The translations under genes and the position numbers were made by a program. Below the pieces are notes generated by a model. The model was given only the letters and a program-made list of their open reading frames with translations, ran no database searches and was not told the DNA's origin. This document shows, in pieces, positions 27,459 to 36,855 of a stretch of 64,000 bases of DNA. Source of the DNA: G963664835 sp965220775 (lineage in GTDB: Bacteria; Chloroflexota; UBA6077; FW602-bin22; JBCLEL01); NCBI GenBank assembly GCA_965220775.1, contig OZ244845.1, positions 620,001 to 684,000 on the forward strand, read 5' to 3'. Position 1 is the first letter of the stretch. Each line of letters begins with the position of its first letter.

Positions 27459-28439
27459 CTACCCGCCCAGCGCCCGCCGATAGTTCTGGTAGATGATGTG
27501 AGTGCCGAGCGGCGAGATTGATCCAGTCTGCTCATCCGGCCGGAGCCCCAACGGTTCACGGAGCCTGTTGAACACTTCTCCAGAGATTTCTAGGAACGGT
27601 TTATCGGGACCTGCATTAGTGACTTCGTAAGTTGTCTCCGCGTAGAGTCCTGCTACCTCCCGGCACTTGTGCAGATATTGCCGGCCGGCTGGCCGGTGCT
27701 TGATTGACTCGCGTGTCATCCCCGGCACAGTGTAGTGATGGCCCTGACACAGCAGGTTCAGATCCAGATCGAGCAGTCTCTTCAACGACGCGTCGTACAC
27801 TGCCGGGTCCATCACGATTGGTACGGTGCCCTCGCTCGCGCTATTCCCCGGAGCCGAATCTCCCGTGATAACAATCCCCTCCCCCTCCCAGTACAAGCTG
27901 ACGCAGCCGGGAGAGTGCCCAGGGGTATGAATCACCCTTAGTTCGATGCCCCGGCCTAGATCGATCACGTCACCGTCGCTTAACAGACCGGTGAACTCGG
28001 GAGGCTGGCCCATCAACAGACGCAACTCTCGCCTTCCGGCTTCAATGTCGTCGTGCAGCCCTAGTAGCTCGAGAACCGGTAGCTGCATTGAGTCGAAGAG
28101 CCAGTCCGGGTCCACGATCTTTTGCTCGGCCGGGTGGATCAGAATCTCGCATTCCGGCGCCTCCCGGCGCACCGCCTCATTGCCGCCGGCGTGGTCCCAA
28201 TGCCCGTGCGTGTTGATGATCACGTCGATGTCGGCCAGTGAGCGGCCGATGTTCGCCAAGGCCGGCGCAATGTACTTTTGCGGATCGGGCGCCGTACAGG
28301 TGTCGACTAATGCCAATCGCTCGCCTTCCAGCAGATATACCTCGGTATGGTCGACTACACGATCGACTCCCCAATAGCAGCCGATCTGGGTAATCTGTGG
28401 ATGAAACTTGAAATCAGTGTGGTTGTAGAGCGGGTCCAT
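27459..28439 (-). CDS. Metallo-beta-lactamase-fold hydrolase
   Basis: 326 residues. The metal motif reads INTHGHWDHAGG, further ligands appear as the His in VIHTPGHSPG and the Asp in IVITGDSAPG, and a late His is in LLCQGHHY. The family includes glyoxalase II-type thioesterases and lactonases. A lactonase role would fit neighbouring sugar genes, but this is inference. ATG start at 28439 with GAGGTGGGA upstream. It precedes the HAD gene by about 135 bases on the same strand. Confidence 0.87.
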   Translation of the reverse strand: MDPLYNHTDFKFHPQITQIGCYWGVDRVVDHTEVYLLEGERLALVDTCTAPDPQKYIAPALANIGRSLADIDVIINTHGHWDHAGGNEAVRREAPECEILIHPAEQKIVDPDWLFDSMQLPVLELLGLHDDIEAGRRELRLLMGQPPEFTGLLSDGDVIDLGRGIELRVIHTPGHSPGCVSLYWEGEGIVITGDSAPGNSASEGTVPIVMDPAVYDASLKRLLDLDLNLLCQGHHYTVPGMTRESIKHRPAGRQYLHKCREVAGLYAETTYEVTNAGPDKPFLEISGEVFNRLREPLGLRPDEQTGSISPLGTHIIYQNYRRALGG

Positions 28440-28537
28440 TGTCCCACCTCAGATTCAGGTTATTGAACTGGAACATTGTTGTTGACACCAGTTCCGTTCG
28501 AGATTGCGAAACGCTGGATTCCGTGACGTGTTGCCGG

Positions 28538-30781
28538 CTATTCTACCGGCTCGGTCACCGTGATCTTCTGGTTGATTGGCAGGTTCGTCAGCCTCTGGGC
28601 AACTCCGCTCGGCCACTTGATCATAAGCTGGTCTACGCTTCGGCTATCGGCAAGCCCGAAATGAGCCACTAGGCTATTCTGCCCAAGGAAGCTGGTCCCG
28701 CTCTGTATCTCGCGAATCTGTTTGCGTTCGCCGGCATCGAGCACCAGCCGGGCGCCAATTCCGTCCCGGTTGCTGCGGGTGCCGACCAGTTGCACTTGCA
28801 ACCAGTGGCCGCCATTGCCCGAGTTGCGAAGAAGCACCGGCTTCTGATCCATATTTGCTACCAACAAGTCGAGAAAACCGTCGCCGTCGTAGTCGGCCAC
28901 CGCCAGCCCACGACCACAGCCGGTGTGATCCGATTGCGTGATCTTGGAAACGTCACGAAAGGTGCCGTCTCCTCGGTTCATGAATAGTGCGTTGGGCTGG
29001 TCCGGCGGGTACCGGCCGTCCGCCATCTTGTCCGGGTACAGCGTTCCGGCGACAAAGTAGAGATCCAACAACCCATTGTTGTCGAAATCCAGGAACGCGG
29101 TGCCCCACCCTACCGACTTCTCGCCCCGGACCGTGCCGCGTCCCACCTCGGCCCGGTTGGTCATTTCCTCGAACGTGCCGTCGCCCCGGTTGTGGTAGAG
29201 AATACTGCTGCCGATGTTGGTCATGTACATGTCGAGTCTTCCATCTTCGTCGAAGTCCCCGACCGCGAGGCCCATCCCGTGAATGGCTGCCCCCACGTCG
29301 GCTTTCTTTGTTACGTCCGTAAACTTCCAACCATCGCCGTCCGGCCCTTCGTTGCGATAGAGAATATTTGGATGTACGTGTTTGCCGAAGTCATTTACCA
29401 CGTACAAGTCGGGCCGATCGTCGTTGTCGTAGTCGAAGAACCCGACGGCCAAGCCCGCGCCGTGAATGTCGTCTGGCCTTAACGATGACGAAATGTTGCG
29501 AAAAGTCCCGTCCCCATTGTTACGGAACAGCTTATGGCGACGGGCAAGTGGCCTGTAGAATTCCTCGCTGCCGGTCGGAGAGGTGTCGATGTTTACTTGC
29601 TCCGGCATGTAGTCGAACCAATAGGCGATATAAAGGTCCAGTTGGCCGTCGCCATTAAAGTCACCCCAGGCCGCCGAGGTAGGATGACCCTCTTCTATGT
29701 TCAGGAACGCCAGCTTAGTGACGTCGGTGAATGTCCCATCACCATTATTTTGGTACAGCTTCAGCCCCGTCCTTGTGGTCACTAGTAGATCGCAGTTGCC
29801 GTTGTTGTTGTAATCTGCGCACGCTACGCCAACCGATATCGCGTCGGGATCGGCGACGCCGGCTTCTTCAGTAACGTCCGTGAACGTGCCGTCGCCGTTG
29901 TTGCGGTATAGGGCGTTGGCCCCGTTCGCATTAGTCATGAAAATGTCCGGTTTACCGTCGCCGTTGTAGTCGAAAAAGGCTACACCGGCCTGTATCGCGT
30001 CCAGTCGCCGATGAGACTCATGTTGGAAAGTGATCCCGGCCTGCTTGGTCACGTCCGAGAAAGTCGGCAGCACCTGTGTCGGACTGCGTTCGGTGATCGT
30101 GAATCGAGCTGCTCCGATCGCCGCGATAATCCCTGCAGAACCCAGCATTAGCGTCCTGCGAGACAACCTTGGTGAGCCGTCGGTTGGCACCCGCTCGGCC
30201 GGCCGAGCCATTAGCTCCCTCCAAGCAGACCTCAGATCAGCGGCCAGATGTCGGTGGAAACCGCCCAACCAAAAGGCTGCTACGACCGGCAAATAGGTAG
30301 ATGTACTCAAGAGGAAATACAACCAGAAGCCCGAACTGCCGGAGGAGCCGGCGCGACCAATGTCGATTACCTGCCAGATTCTTACGACGTGCTCGACAAG
30401 GTGGTAGCCCTGGAGTGCCAAGGCAATGCTGAGCAACCACCAGGAAGTCATCCCCCGTGGCCATAGGTCGGGGCGTTGGGCGCCGCTGAGCTTGTAAACT
30501 AGGAGGAGCAGCCAGAAGAACAGCAGGTTGTAGGCGAAGTGAAGCAGGTCTAGGTTGAAGTAGTGGCCGAGAATGCCTTTGAGCTCGTAGGATTCGAGCA
30601 CGAAACGTTCGAATAGTTGAACAAGATGCTCTGCTTCGTGGACGCCTTGCACGAGCAGCGCCGTGAGAAAGGCGATCGCAAGAGCAGGGTTTGCGATATG
30701 CTGAATCTTGCCGGTCTTAGCCGATTGAGTTGGCCGGCCGGCCTCCTGCCGCTGATCACCCTTGCCGTCGTCGCCGTCCAT
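28538..30781 (-). CDS. Membrane HxxEH domain fused to FG-GAP/ASPIC-UnbV beta-propeller (cassette B)
   Basis: About 747 residues with the same order as the 14667-16919 protein. Membrane helices carry VHEAEHLVQLFERF and YHLVEHVVRIWQ. An internal anchor LSRRTLMLGSAGIIAAIGAA follows. Then come seven calcium-type propeller loops (for example DYNGDGKPD, DYDNDDRPD, DFDEDGRLD) and the ASPIC/UnbV end (DGIGARLVLDAGERKQIREI). Start chosen at 30781 because GAGGAGAAG precedes that ATG, as in copy A. The conserved histidines in both copies support a real metal or heme site; which one is unknown. Confidence 0.85.
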   Translation of the reverse strand: MDGDDGKGDQRQEAGRPTQSAKTGKIQHIANPALAIAFLTALLVQGVHEAEHLVQLFERFVLESYELKGILGHYFNLDLLHFAYNLLFFWLLLLVYKLSGAQRPDLWPRGMTSWWLLSIALALQGYHLVEHVVRIWQVIDIGRAGSSGSSGFWLYFLLSTSTYLPVVAAFWLGGFHRHLAADLRSAWRELMARPAERVPTDGSPRLSRRTLMLGSAGIIAAIGAARFTITERSPTQVLPTFSDVTKQAGITFQHESHRRLDAIQAGVAFFDYNGDGKPDIFMTNANGANALYRNNGDGTFTDVTEEAGVADPDAISVGVACADYNNNGNCDLLVTTRTGLKLYQNNGDGTFTDVTKLAFLNIEEGHPTSAAWGDFNGDGQLDLYIAYWFDYMPEQVNIDTSPTGSEEFYRPLARRHKLFRNNGDGTFRNISSSLRPDDIHGAGLAVGFFDYDNDDRPDLYVVNDFGKHVHPNILYRNEGPDGDGWKFTDVTKKADVGAAIHGMGLAVGDFDEDGRLDMYMTNIGSSILYHNRGDGTFEEMTNRAEVGRGTVRGEKSVGWGTAFLDFDNNGLLDLYFVAGTLYPDKMADGRYPPDQPNALFMNRGDGTFRDVSKITQSDHTGCGRGLAVADYDGDGFLDLLVANMDQKPVLLRNSGNGGHWLQVQLVGTRSNRDGIGARLVLDAGERKQIREIQSGTSFLGQNSLVAHFGLADSRSVDQLMIKWPSGVAQRLTNLPINQKITVTEPVE

Positions 30782-30859
30782 GGCCGAATACTTCTCCTCG
30801 CACACGCGATAGGAAGATAGTAGCCGAGCGACCCAAGAAGACTGAGCATCGGCGCCGGG

Positions 30860-30957
30860 TACGCCGCGCGGGCAAGCCAATCGTTTTCGCTAGCACGGTT
30901 GGTATGCATAGGGTCGTCTCTTTAGCAAATCCAGAGGCTCAAGTATACATTGGTCGT
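30860..30957. promoter_or_regulatory. Conserved divergent promoter region of cassette B
   Basis: This part of the 284-base gap 30782-31065 matches blocks of the equivalent gap in cassette A. The shared blocks are GCCGCGCGGGC-AGCCAATCG, ATGCA-AGGGTCGTCTCT and CTCAAGTATACATTGG. The + strand TATAAT of copy A is CACAAT here, so promoter strength toward PhyH may differ between cassettes. Confidence 0.45.
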
Positions 30958-31065
30958 GTACAGCACAATACTGTAAACTTGGGGCATTCTGTCGATCGAG
31001 AAATGAGCTGTTGGAGGAGAGTGCGATTCGATGAAGCGTCCTTCCGGCCATATAGGAATGGCATT

Positions 31066-31866
31066 GTGATAACCGCGGAGCAGTTGGCGTACTTCGAGAC
31101 TTTTGGCTATCTGGTGTTGCGCCAGGCGTTCAGTAAAGAAGAGATGAATGCGATCAGCGAAGAATTCGACAGGATGCTGTACGAAGAACGGCAGGGAGAG
31201 CCCTTTCCCGGGAAGACAAGGCAGTCGCTCTATGGGATAGCCGAGAAGAGCGCCTTGCTGACGGGGCTGGTAGTTGAGGACGACCGCATATACGAGACCG
31301 TAGAAGGCCTGTTCGGGCCGGGTTTCTTATGGCTCTGTTCCGAAGGTAATCTCTACGTGGGTGACACGGCATGGCATCCGGACGGAACTAATCTGGACTA
31401 TACGTCGATGAAGGTATCGTTGTATCTGGAGCCCCTGAGCAAAGATACAGGATGCCTACGGGTGATTCCGGGCTCACACAGAGCGCCGTTCCATGAGGAT
31501 CTCAAGCCGGGCCAGCAGTCCACAGGTACAACCAAGTTCGAGAAGTTTGGGATGGAGGGCGCCAAAATACCCGCGTGTGCGCTTGAGTCGCAGCCTGGCG
31601 ATGTCTTGTTTATGGACTGTAATCTTTGGCACGCTGCCTTCGGAGGTGACGCCGGCCGGCGTCACCTAGCGGTAAACTTCGTACCTGAGCCGAAGTCCGA
31701 AGAAAACGTCGCCAAGATGCGTAGCAACTACGAAGGGGACCTGGAGCGCATCAAAAGATTGCAGTACAGCCAGCCTGGCCGGCTGTTCAGTGACGCATTC
31801 CTGCACAGCGACCGGCCGCGAATTAGACGCCTGGCGTCGAAGTGGGTAGAGCTAGGGTTGGATTAG
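31066..31866 (+). CDS. PhyH-family dioxygenase, short type (cassette B)
   Basis: 266 residues, clearly the paralogue of the protein at 17230. It has GDTAWHPDGTNLD with H104 and D106, NLWHAAFGG with the distal His, and GRRHLAVNF with the 2-oxoglutarate Arg. The start is the GTG at 31066 (AGGA eight bases upstream), at exactly the equivalent position. The frame runs on upstream but only through promoter sequence. Both iron-binding sites are complete, so both copies should be active. It precedes the solute-binding protein gene by 284 bases. Confidence 0.88.
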   Translation: MITAEQLAYFETFGYLVLRQAFSKEEMNAISEEFDRMLYEERQGEPFPGKTRQSLYGIAEKSALLTGLVVEDDRIYETVEGLFGPGFLWLCSEGNLYVGDTAWHPDGTNLDYTSMKVSLYLEPLSKDTGCLRVIPGSHRAPFHEDLKPGQQSTGTTKFEKFGMEGAKIPACALESQPGDVLFMDCNLWHAAFGGDAGRRHLAVNFVPEPKSEENVAKMRSNYEGDLERIKRLQYSQPGRLFSDAFLHSDRPRIRRLASKWVELGLD

Positions 31867-31944
31867 ATCGAGATATCCACCATTGACGTGATCTATCAAT
31901 GAGGCGTACTTGATCGAGCAGTATTGAAGCGAGACTGGCAAATT

Positions 31945-31952
31945 GATTCGTA
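31945..31952. other. Empty target site matching the insertion in cassette A
   Basis: The spacer 31867-32150 aligns in patches with 18028-18602 (for example TTGACCGG-CGGGT, GAAAGGGGTGATG and CCAGAAAC). At the point where cassette A has an insertion, this spacer holds a single GATTCGTA followed by CGGGA. It therefore represents the uninterrupted arrangement. Confidence 0.65.
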
Positions 31953-32150
31953 CGGGAGCTTGACCGGCCGGGTGGGACTCGATAACATTCCATTTACCGT
32001 AAACGGCTTTGAGTTTGGCAATTGACGTATTGAAAAGCAATCGGCCTGCGAAAGGGGTGATGGCACAAGAGCAGGGAATCAGCCGGTCGATATGGCAGTG
32101 TGAATCACCAGAAACCCATTTACTATTAGCTTAAATAGGAGAATAGAGGG

Positions 32151-33797
32151 TTGTTAAATCGAAATTTGAGTCGACGTTCGTTCCTAGCGGGCCTGGGAGC
32201 AGCGGCGGCGCTACCGATTCTGGCCGCGTGTGAGCCGCAGATCGTCGAAGTCGAGAGAGTACAGGTAGTCGAGAAAGAGGTCCCGATAGAGAGAGTAGTT
32301 ACTCAGGTCATCAGGGAACAGGTAGAGAAGGTAGTCACCGTCGAAGTCGAGAAGGCTGTCGAGGTGGAGAGGGTAGTGACCGTCGAGGTGGAGAAGGCGG
32401 TCGAGGTCGTAAAGAAAGAGATTGTAGAGGTAGAGAAGGAAGTAGTAGTAGAGAAGGAAGTAGTAGTAGAGAAGTTCGTGACCGCGATGCCGAAGGCAGA
32501 CCCGCGGGGCGAGCTGGTCGCCACCCACTGGTGGGGAGACACATTCTCCAGCAAGACCAACACCTTCGGACTGTACGAACACAAGCATGGCGTGACGATG
32601 AAGGACCAGCCGGCCCCTTGGGGCGGGTATCTGGACAAGCTGTTGACACAGTTCGCCGGCGGAGTGGCACCGGACGTGATGTTGGTGGACGTGTATTGGA
32701 ATGGATTCTTCTTCACTAAGGATCTGTTGGCGCCGCTGGACGACGTGATCAAGGCGCACAATGCCGATCCAGAGAAGTGGACGGTAGATCCGCGGAGGGA
32801 GAACGGCTACAAGGGCCAGATCATGGCGGTGTCGGTGTTCTTCCGCAACCCGCTGGTGATCAACATCAACAAGACGCTGGCGGACGAGGTGGGGATGGAC
32901 CTTCCAGAGTGGGGCTCGGACTTGTCCACGTCTAGCGCTGAGTTCGATACCTGGAACTGGGACAATCTCGTCGAATTCGCCACGGCGGGAACAAAGAGAA
33001 TGAACGATGGGACCGTAGAGAACTACGGCATCGGTACCACGTTCAACAATTTTTACACACTGACGATGGGTCGGGTAACCGACTACGGCGGCGCGCTCTT
33101 CGACGATCCTTGGAGCTACGAAGAGAACGAGTGCACGGTGAACTCACCCGAAGTGGTGCAGGCGGTGCAGGACCACGTCGATATGGTATTGACACACAAA
33201 GTTGCTCCGTCGATCGAGGCGAGCAAGGCTATCGAAGGAGGAATGTACCGTGCCGGCAAAGCCACGAGCGTGGTGGCCTGGGCCGGTGGACACAACCTGC
33301 ACAGCATGAAGTTCCCTCAGGGCGTGATCCATATGCCTTGGGACAGGAAGCGGGCAGTGAGCTTGGGCGGCAACCACTGGGCGGCAAACAAGGCATCGAA
33401 GAATCGAGACCTGGCTGAGGAGTACGTGGCAAAGAGCGCACTGGACACGGATATGATGCGCGAGATCACGTTCGTGGCTAGCGTACCGTCCTACGATGCA
33501 AGATTCCATATGGACGCGCTGACCTACCGGGAGCAGGGAGCCGAGCGGGAGAGGTTCCTGGAGCAGGCGGAAGTATGGGCGTCCCGATGCCAGTCGCCGG
33601 GCGTGTCGCATTCGACGCAGTCACTGGAGAACATCGAAGTGTTCCCAGACTGGCGTGGAGGCAAGGCTCCAATCAAGACGGTCGAGTTCTTGAACGCTGC
33701 CGTGCAGAGCGTGTTGATTGGCGAGAACACGGTCCAAGCGGCGATGGACGACGCGAAGAAGAAGATCGACGCGGAGTTGGCGAAAGCCTCTTCCTAG
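32151..33797 (+). CDS. Extracellular solute-binding lipoprotein, carbohydrate ABC type (cassette B)
   Basis: 548 residues. It begins with SRRSFLAGLGAAAALPILAA and a lipobox cysteine. A Val/Glu/Lys repeat spacer of about 80 residues follows, longer than in copy A. The binding domain has LVATHWWGDTFSSK, TQFAGGVAPDVMLVDVYWNG and MYRAGKATSVVAWAGGHN. The TTG start at 32151 has AGGAG upstream, as in copy A. The binding domain is clearly homologous to copy A but diverged at many positions, so a different ligand is possible. It heads the transporter operon of cassette B. Confidence 0.9.
   Translation: MLNRNLSRRSFLAGLGAAAALPILAACEPQIVEVERVQVVEKEVPIERVVTQVIREQVEKVVTVEVEKAVEVERVVTVEVEKAVEVVKKEIVEVEKEVVVEKEVVVEKFVTAMPKADPRGELVATHWWGDTFSSKTNTFGLYEHKHGVTMKDQPAPWGGYLDKLLTQFAGGVAPDVMLVDVYWNGFFFTKDLLAPLDDVIKAHNADPEKWTVDPRRENGYKGQIMAVSVFFRNPLVININKTLADEVGMDLPEWGSDLSTSSAEFDTWNWDNLVEFATAGTKRMNDGTVENYGIGTTFNNFYTLTMGRVTDYGGALFDDPWSYEENECTVNSPEVVQAVQDHVDMVLTHKVAPSIEASKAIEGGMYRAGKATSVVAWAGGHNLHSMKFPQGVIHMPWDRKRAVSLGGNHWAANKASKNRDLAEEYVAKSALDTDMMREITFVASVPSYDARFHMDALTYREQGAERERFLEQAEVWASRCQSPGVSHSTQSLENIEVFPDWRGGKAPIKTVEFLNAAVQSVLIGENTVQAAMDDAKKKIDAELAKASS
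32331..32475 (+). repeat. In-frame tandem repeats encoding the Val-Glu-Lys spacer (cassette B)
   Basis: Two 42-base units (32331-32372 and 32373-32414) precede about two and a half 18-base units with GTAGTAGAGAAGGAA as their core (to 32475). The unit lengths differ from those in cassette A, showing that the spacer expanded independently. Confidence 0.8.
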
Positions 33798-33821
33798 GAA
33801 GAAACAACTCGCCGAACGCGT

Positions 33822-33851
33822 GGAAAAGGCCGGCAGTTGCCGGCCTTTTCC
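33822..33851. terminator. Strong hairpin between binding protein and permease genes (cassette B)
   Basis: A perfect 14-bp stem, GGAAAAGGCCGGCA paired with TGCCGGCCTTTTCC, has a 2-base centre. A-rich and T-rich stem sides make it usable in both directions. It sits 25 bases after the lipoprotein stop, the same place as the unrelated-sequence hairpin of cassette A, which suggests selection for attenuation here. Confidence 0.75.
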
Positions 33852-33953
33852 GCCAAGTCGGCCCATCCAAATACTCGGCCGGTGCTCAGGGACAGGCATT
33901 GAGTTGAAGTCAGGCGCTGTCTGGTCTGTTGCTGGCCTTCGGAGGTTGGCAGG

Positions 33954-34877
33954 ATGAGTTCAATAACAGTCGCAGGTCAAGAGCGAAGGAGAATGTCTCC
34001 CCAGACCCTTCGCAATATTGTTGACGGCTATATCTGCATTCTGCCTTGGATCATAGGATTCCTGGGTTTCACCGCCGGGCCGATCGTGTTCTCCCTTTGG
34101 GTATCGTTCAACCATTACGACGTCCTCAGCCCGCCGAAGTTCGCAGGCATCGACAACTACATCAACATGGTCAATGACGAGCTGTTCTGGCAGTCGTTGA
34201 AAGTCACGACCATCTACGTATTGGGAGCGGTGCCGACGGGAGTCGTAGCCGGCTACGCGCTGGCGCTGCTGCTCAACCAAAAGGTTATCGGACTCTCGGT
34301 GTGGCGAACGGCGTTCTATATGCCGGCGGTAGTCCCGGGACTGGCCGCGGCGTACCTGTTCGCCTGGATGTTCAATAGCGATATCGGCCTGATCAACGGT
34401 GCGCTGCGGATGATCGGGATCCAGGGCCCGCAGTGGTTCGGGTCTCGCGAGTGGGTGCTGCCGGCGTTCATGTTGATGCACATCTGGGCGGCGGGTGGAG
34501 GGCTGATCCTCTACCTGGCGGCGTTGCAAGGGGTTCCCACGACGCTCTACGACGCCGCGGTGGTCGACGGCGCCAATGCCTGGCAGAAATTCTGGAACGT
34601 GACGTTGCCGTTGACCTCGCCGGTCGTGTTCTTCGTCTTCCTGACCGGGATGATCGGCTCATTCCAGGTGTTCACGGCGGGATACATAGTGACCGGAGGC
34701 GGGCCGGCAAACGCTTCGTTGTTCTACGTGCTGTATTTATACCGAAGCGGGTGGCAACACTTCGAGATGGGGTACGCGGCATCGCTGGCTTGGGTGTTGT
34801 TCCTGATCATCATGTTATTGACCCTATTGAGCCTGCGGGCATCACAGCGGATGGTCTACTACGAGTTCGCGAACTGA
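33954..34877 (+). CDS. MalF-like ABC sugar permease (cassette B)
   Basis: 307 residues, the same length as the copy at 20344. It has a six-helix layout, the coupling loop LYDAAVVDGANAWQKFWNVT followed by LPL, and the characteristic MYAAGG-type region seen here as HIWAAGGGLILYLAALQGVP. ATG at 33954 with GGAGG upstream. It forms a channel with a MalG-type partner; three candidates follow. No nucleotide-binding subunit is encoded nearby. Confidence 0.92.
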   Translation: MSSITVAGQERRRMSPQTLRNIVDGYICILPWIIGFLGFTAGPIVFSLWVSFNHYDVLSPPKFAGIDNYINMVNDELFWQSLKVTTIYVLGAVPTGVVAGYALALLLNQKVIGLSVWRTAFYMPAVVPGLAAAYLFAWMFNSDIGLINGALRMIGIQGPQWFGSREWVLPAFMLMHIWAAGGGLILYLAALQGVPTTLYDAAVVDGANAWQKFWNVTLPLTSPVVFFVFLTGMIGSFQVFTAGYIVTGGGPANASLFYVLYLYRSGWQHFEMGYAASLAWVLFLIIMLLTLLSLRASQRMVYYEFAN

Positions 34878-34943
34878 TCCGAGGCGCCGAATGTGGCGAG
34901 GCTTCGGATCGCTGGAGAGTGAAGGCGTGCCAGGACGTTTCGA

Positions 34944-35864
34944 GTGATTCCATTTTCGACGATAGAGGGAACGACCGCGAAGCCGCGTTCGTCCTACCGA
35001 TCTGAGCGTCTGGGCCGCCTGGCGAGACGGGCAGTTGGGCGCGCGTTTATCTATCTCGGTCTGTTGGTAGGTATCGCGATTTTCACCGGCCCACTGTATT
35101 GGATGGTCGCCAGTGGATTCAAACCGGAGGGAGATGTATTCGAGTATCCTCCGAACTTTTTCCCCAGCACGATTCACTGGTATAACTATCCCGAGGCTCT
35201 TGATAAATTCCCCTTCGTTCGCTCGCTGACCAACTCAGCCATCATAATAATAGGTGTGGAGCTTGGGCGGCTCATCACCTCCAGCCTCGCGGCCTTCGGG
35301 TTTTCGAGGGTGAGCTTTCCCCATAGAGACAAGATATTCGTGCTTGTATTGAGCACCCTGATGATCCCGTACCACGTAACTCTCATCCCCCAATACCTGA
35401 TCTTTCGCGACCTCGGTTGGTTGGACTCCGTCTACCCTTTGATCGTGCCCAATCTGTTCGGCGGCGGAGCGTTTTTCATCTTCCTTCTGCGCCAGTTCTT
35501 CCTGACGATTCCCAAGGACTACGACGACGCCGCGCGAATCGATGGATGCGGCACTTTCGGCATCTTCTGGCGGATCATCATGCCCCAGTCCCTGCCGGCA
35601 TTAGGCGCGGTCGCTATCTTCACCTTCATGTGGACGTGGGAAGACTTCCTCGCTCCCCTTATCTACCTGAACTCACCGGAAAAACACACCGTAGCCTTGG
35701 CCTACCAACAGTGGCAAAGGTCACCCCAGCACTTCGGATTCAAGCACGGTTGGAATCACATTATGGCGATTGGCTCGTTGATAACTCTGCCACCGGTGTT
35801 GGTTTTCTTCTTCACACAAAGGTACTTTATCCAAGGTGTGGTTATCAGCGGCGTAAAGGGCTGA
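34944..35864 (+). CDS. MalG-like ABC sugar permease B1 (first of three)
   Basis: 306 residues. The coupling loop is DYDDAARIDGCGTFGIFWRI, and cassette-B markers such as FPHRDKIF and MPQSLPALG are present. The last extracytoplasmic loop is SPQHFGFKHG, matching A1. The GTG start at 34944 is the best in-frame candidate, though its ribosome site is weak. All six helices look intact. The backbone agrees with B2 and B3 at these markers while the loop agrees with A1, which is the pattern described in the findings. Confidence 0.9.
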   Translation: MIPFSTIEGTTAKPRSSYRSERLGRLARRAVGRAFIYLGLLVGIAIFTGPLYWMVASGFKPEGDVFEYPPNFFPSTIHWYNYPEALDKFPFVRSLTNSAIIIIGVELGRLITSSLAAFGFSRVSFPHRDKIFVLVLSTLMIPYHVTLIPQYLIFRDLGWLDSVYPLIVPNLFGGGAFFIFLLRQFFLTIPKDYDDAARIDGCGTFGIFWRIIMPQSLPALGAVAIFTFMWTWEDFLAPLIYLNSPEKHTVALAYQQWQRSPQHFGFKHGWNHIMAIGSLITLPPVLVFFFTQRYFIQGVVISGVKG

Positions 35865-35913
35865 AGGCGCCTGTATTCTGAGATCATAGATCTAACCAGG
35901 AGGCATTGGTTCT

Positions 35914-36831
35914 TTGATTCTGGTCACGCGAGAGGTCGACAAGTTTAGAGACGCCTACGACTCCGGGCGTTTTGGCCGTTTGATGAGAAGAGCCCTGGGT
36001 CGTGGGTCTATCTACCTGGGCCTCCTCGTAGGTATAGCGCTCTTCACTGGACCGTTGTATTGGATGATCGCCAGCGCAGTAAAAGCCGAGGGCGATGTCT
36101 TCCAATATCCCCCCAACTTCATCCCACAAGAAATCTATTTGAATAACTATCCCGATGCGATCAGCCGATTCCCCCTGATCAACTCTCTCAAGAACACTTT
36201 GTTTGTAGTCGTCATGATCGAGATCGGCCGGCTGCTTACCTCTAGCCTCGCGGCGTTTGGGTTCTCGAGGGTGAGCTTCCCTCATCGAGACAAGATCTTC
36301 ATCTTGGTGCTCAGCACCATGATGATTCCTTACCACGTGACGCTGATTCCACAGTACCTCATCTTCCGCGACCTGAGATTGCTCGACTCGCTCCATCCTC
36401 TCTATATTCCCCACCTGTTCGGCGGGGGTGCGTTTTTCATCTTCCTGCTGCGACAGTTCTTCCTGACTATTCCTAAGGACTACGACGACGCGGCGCGAAT
36501 AGATGGATGCGGTACTTTCGGCATTTTTTGGCGGATCATCATGCCACAGTCGCTGCCGGCGCTGGGAGCGGTAGCGATTTTCACGTTCATGTGGACATGG
36601 GAAGACTTCCTTGGGCCCCTGATCTACGTAAACTCCCCCGAGAAACATACCGTTGCCCTCGCTTACCAGCATTGGCAAAGGGGAGGTCCTATACAGGGCT
36701 CCTTCTTGAAGATGGGTTGGAATCACATCATGGCCATGGGGTCTGTCATAACGCTGCCGCCAATCATGGTGTTCTTCTTTGCCCAACGGTACTTCATTCA
36801 GGGCGTCGTGATCAGCGGCGTCAAGGGATGA
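35914..36831 (+). CDS. MalG-like ABC sugar permease B2 (second of three)
   Basis: 305 residues. The backbone carries cassette-B markers (SRVSFPHRDKIF, IMPQSLPALG), and the loop GGPIQGSFLKM matches A3 of the other cassette. TTG start at 35914 preceded by CAGGAGGCATT. Coupling loop and membrane helices are intact. The spacer to the previous gene is only 49 bases, so it is read from the same transcript. Confidence 0.9.
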   Translation: MILVTREVDKFRDAYDSGRFGRLMRRALGRGSIYLGLLVGIALFTGPLYWMIASAVKAEGDVFQYPPNFIPQEIYLNNYPDAISRFPLINSLKNTLFVVVMIEIGRLLTSSLAAFGFSRVSFPHRDKIFILVLSTMMIPYHVTLIPQYLIFRDLRLLDSLHPLYIPHLFGGGAFFIFLLRQFFLTIPKDYDDAARIDGCGTFGIFWRIIMPQSLPALGAVAIFTFMWTWEDFLGPLIYVNSPEKHTVALAYQHWQRGGPIQGSFLKMGWNHIMAMGSVITLPPIMVFFFAQRYFIQGVVISGVKG

Positions 36832-36855
36832 GGGTGCCCCCGCGACAGAAGACGA

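Noticed and set aside
32211..32759. A 182-codon minus-strand frame with Leu/Tyr/Asp-rich repeats.
   Set aside because: It is the antisense of the same spacer in cassette B, with no independent signature.
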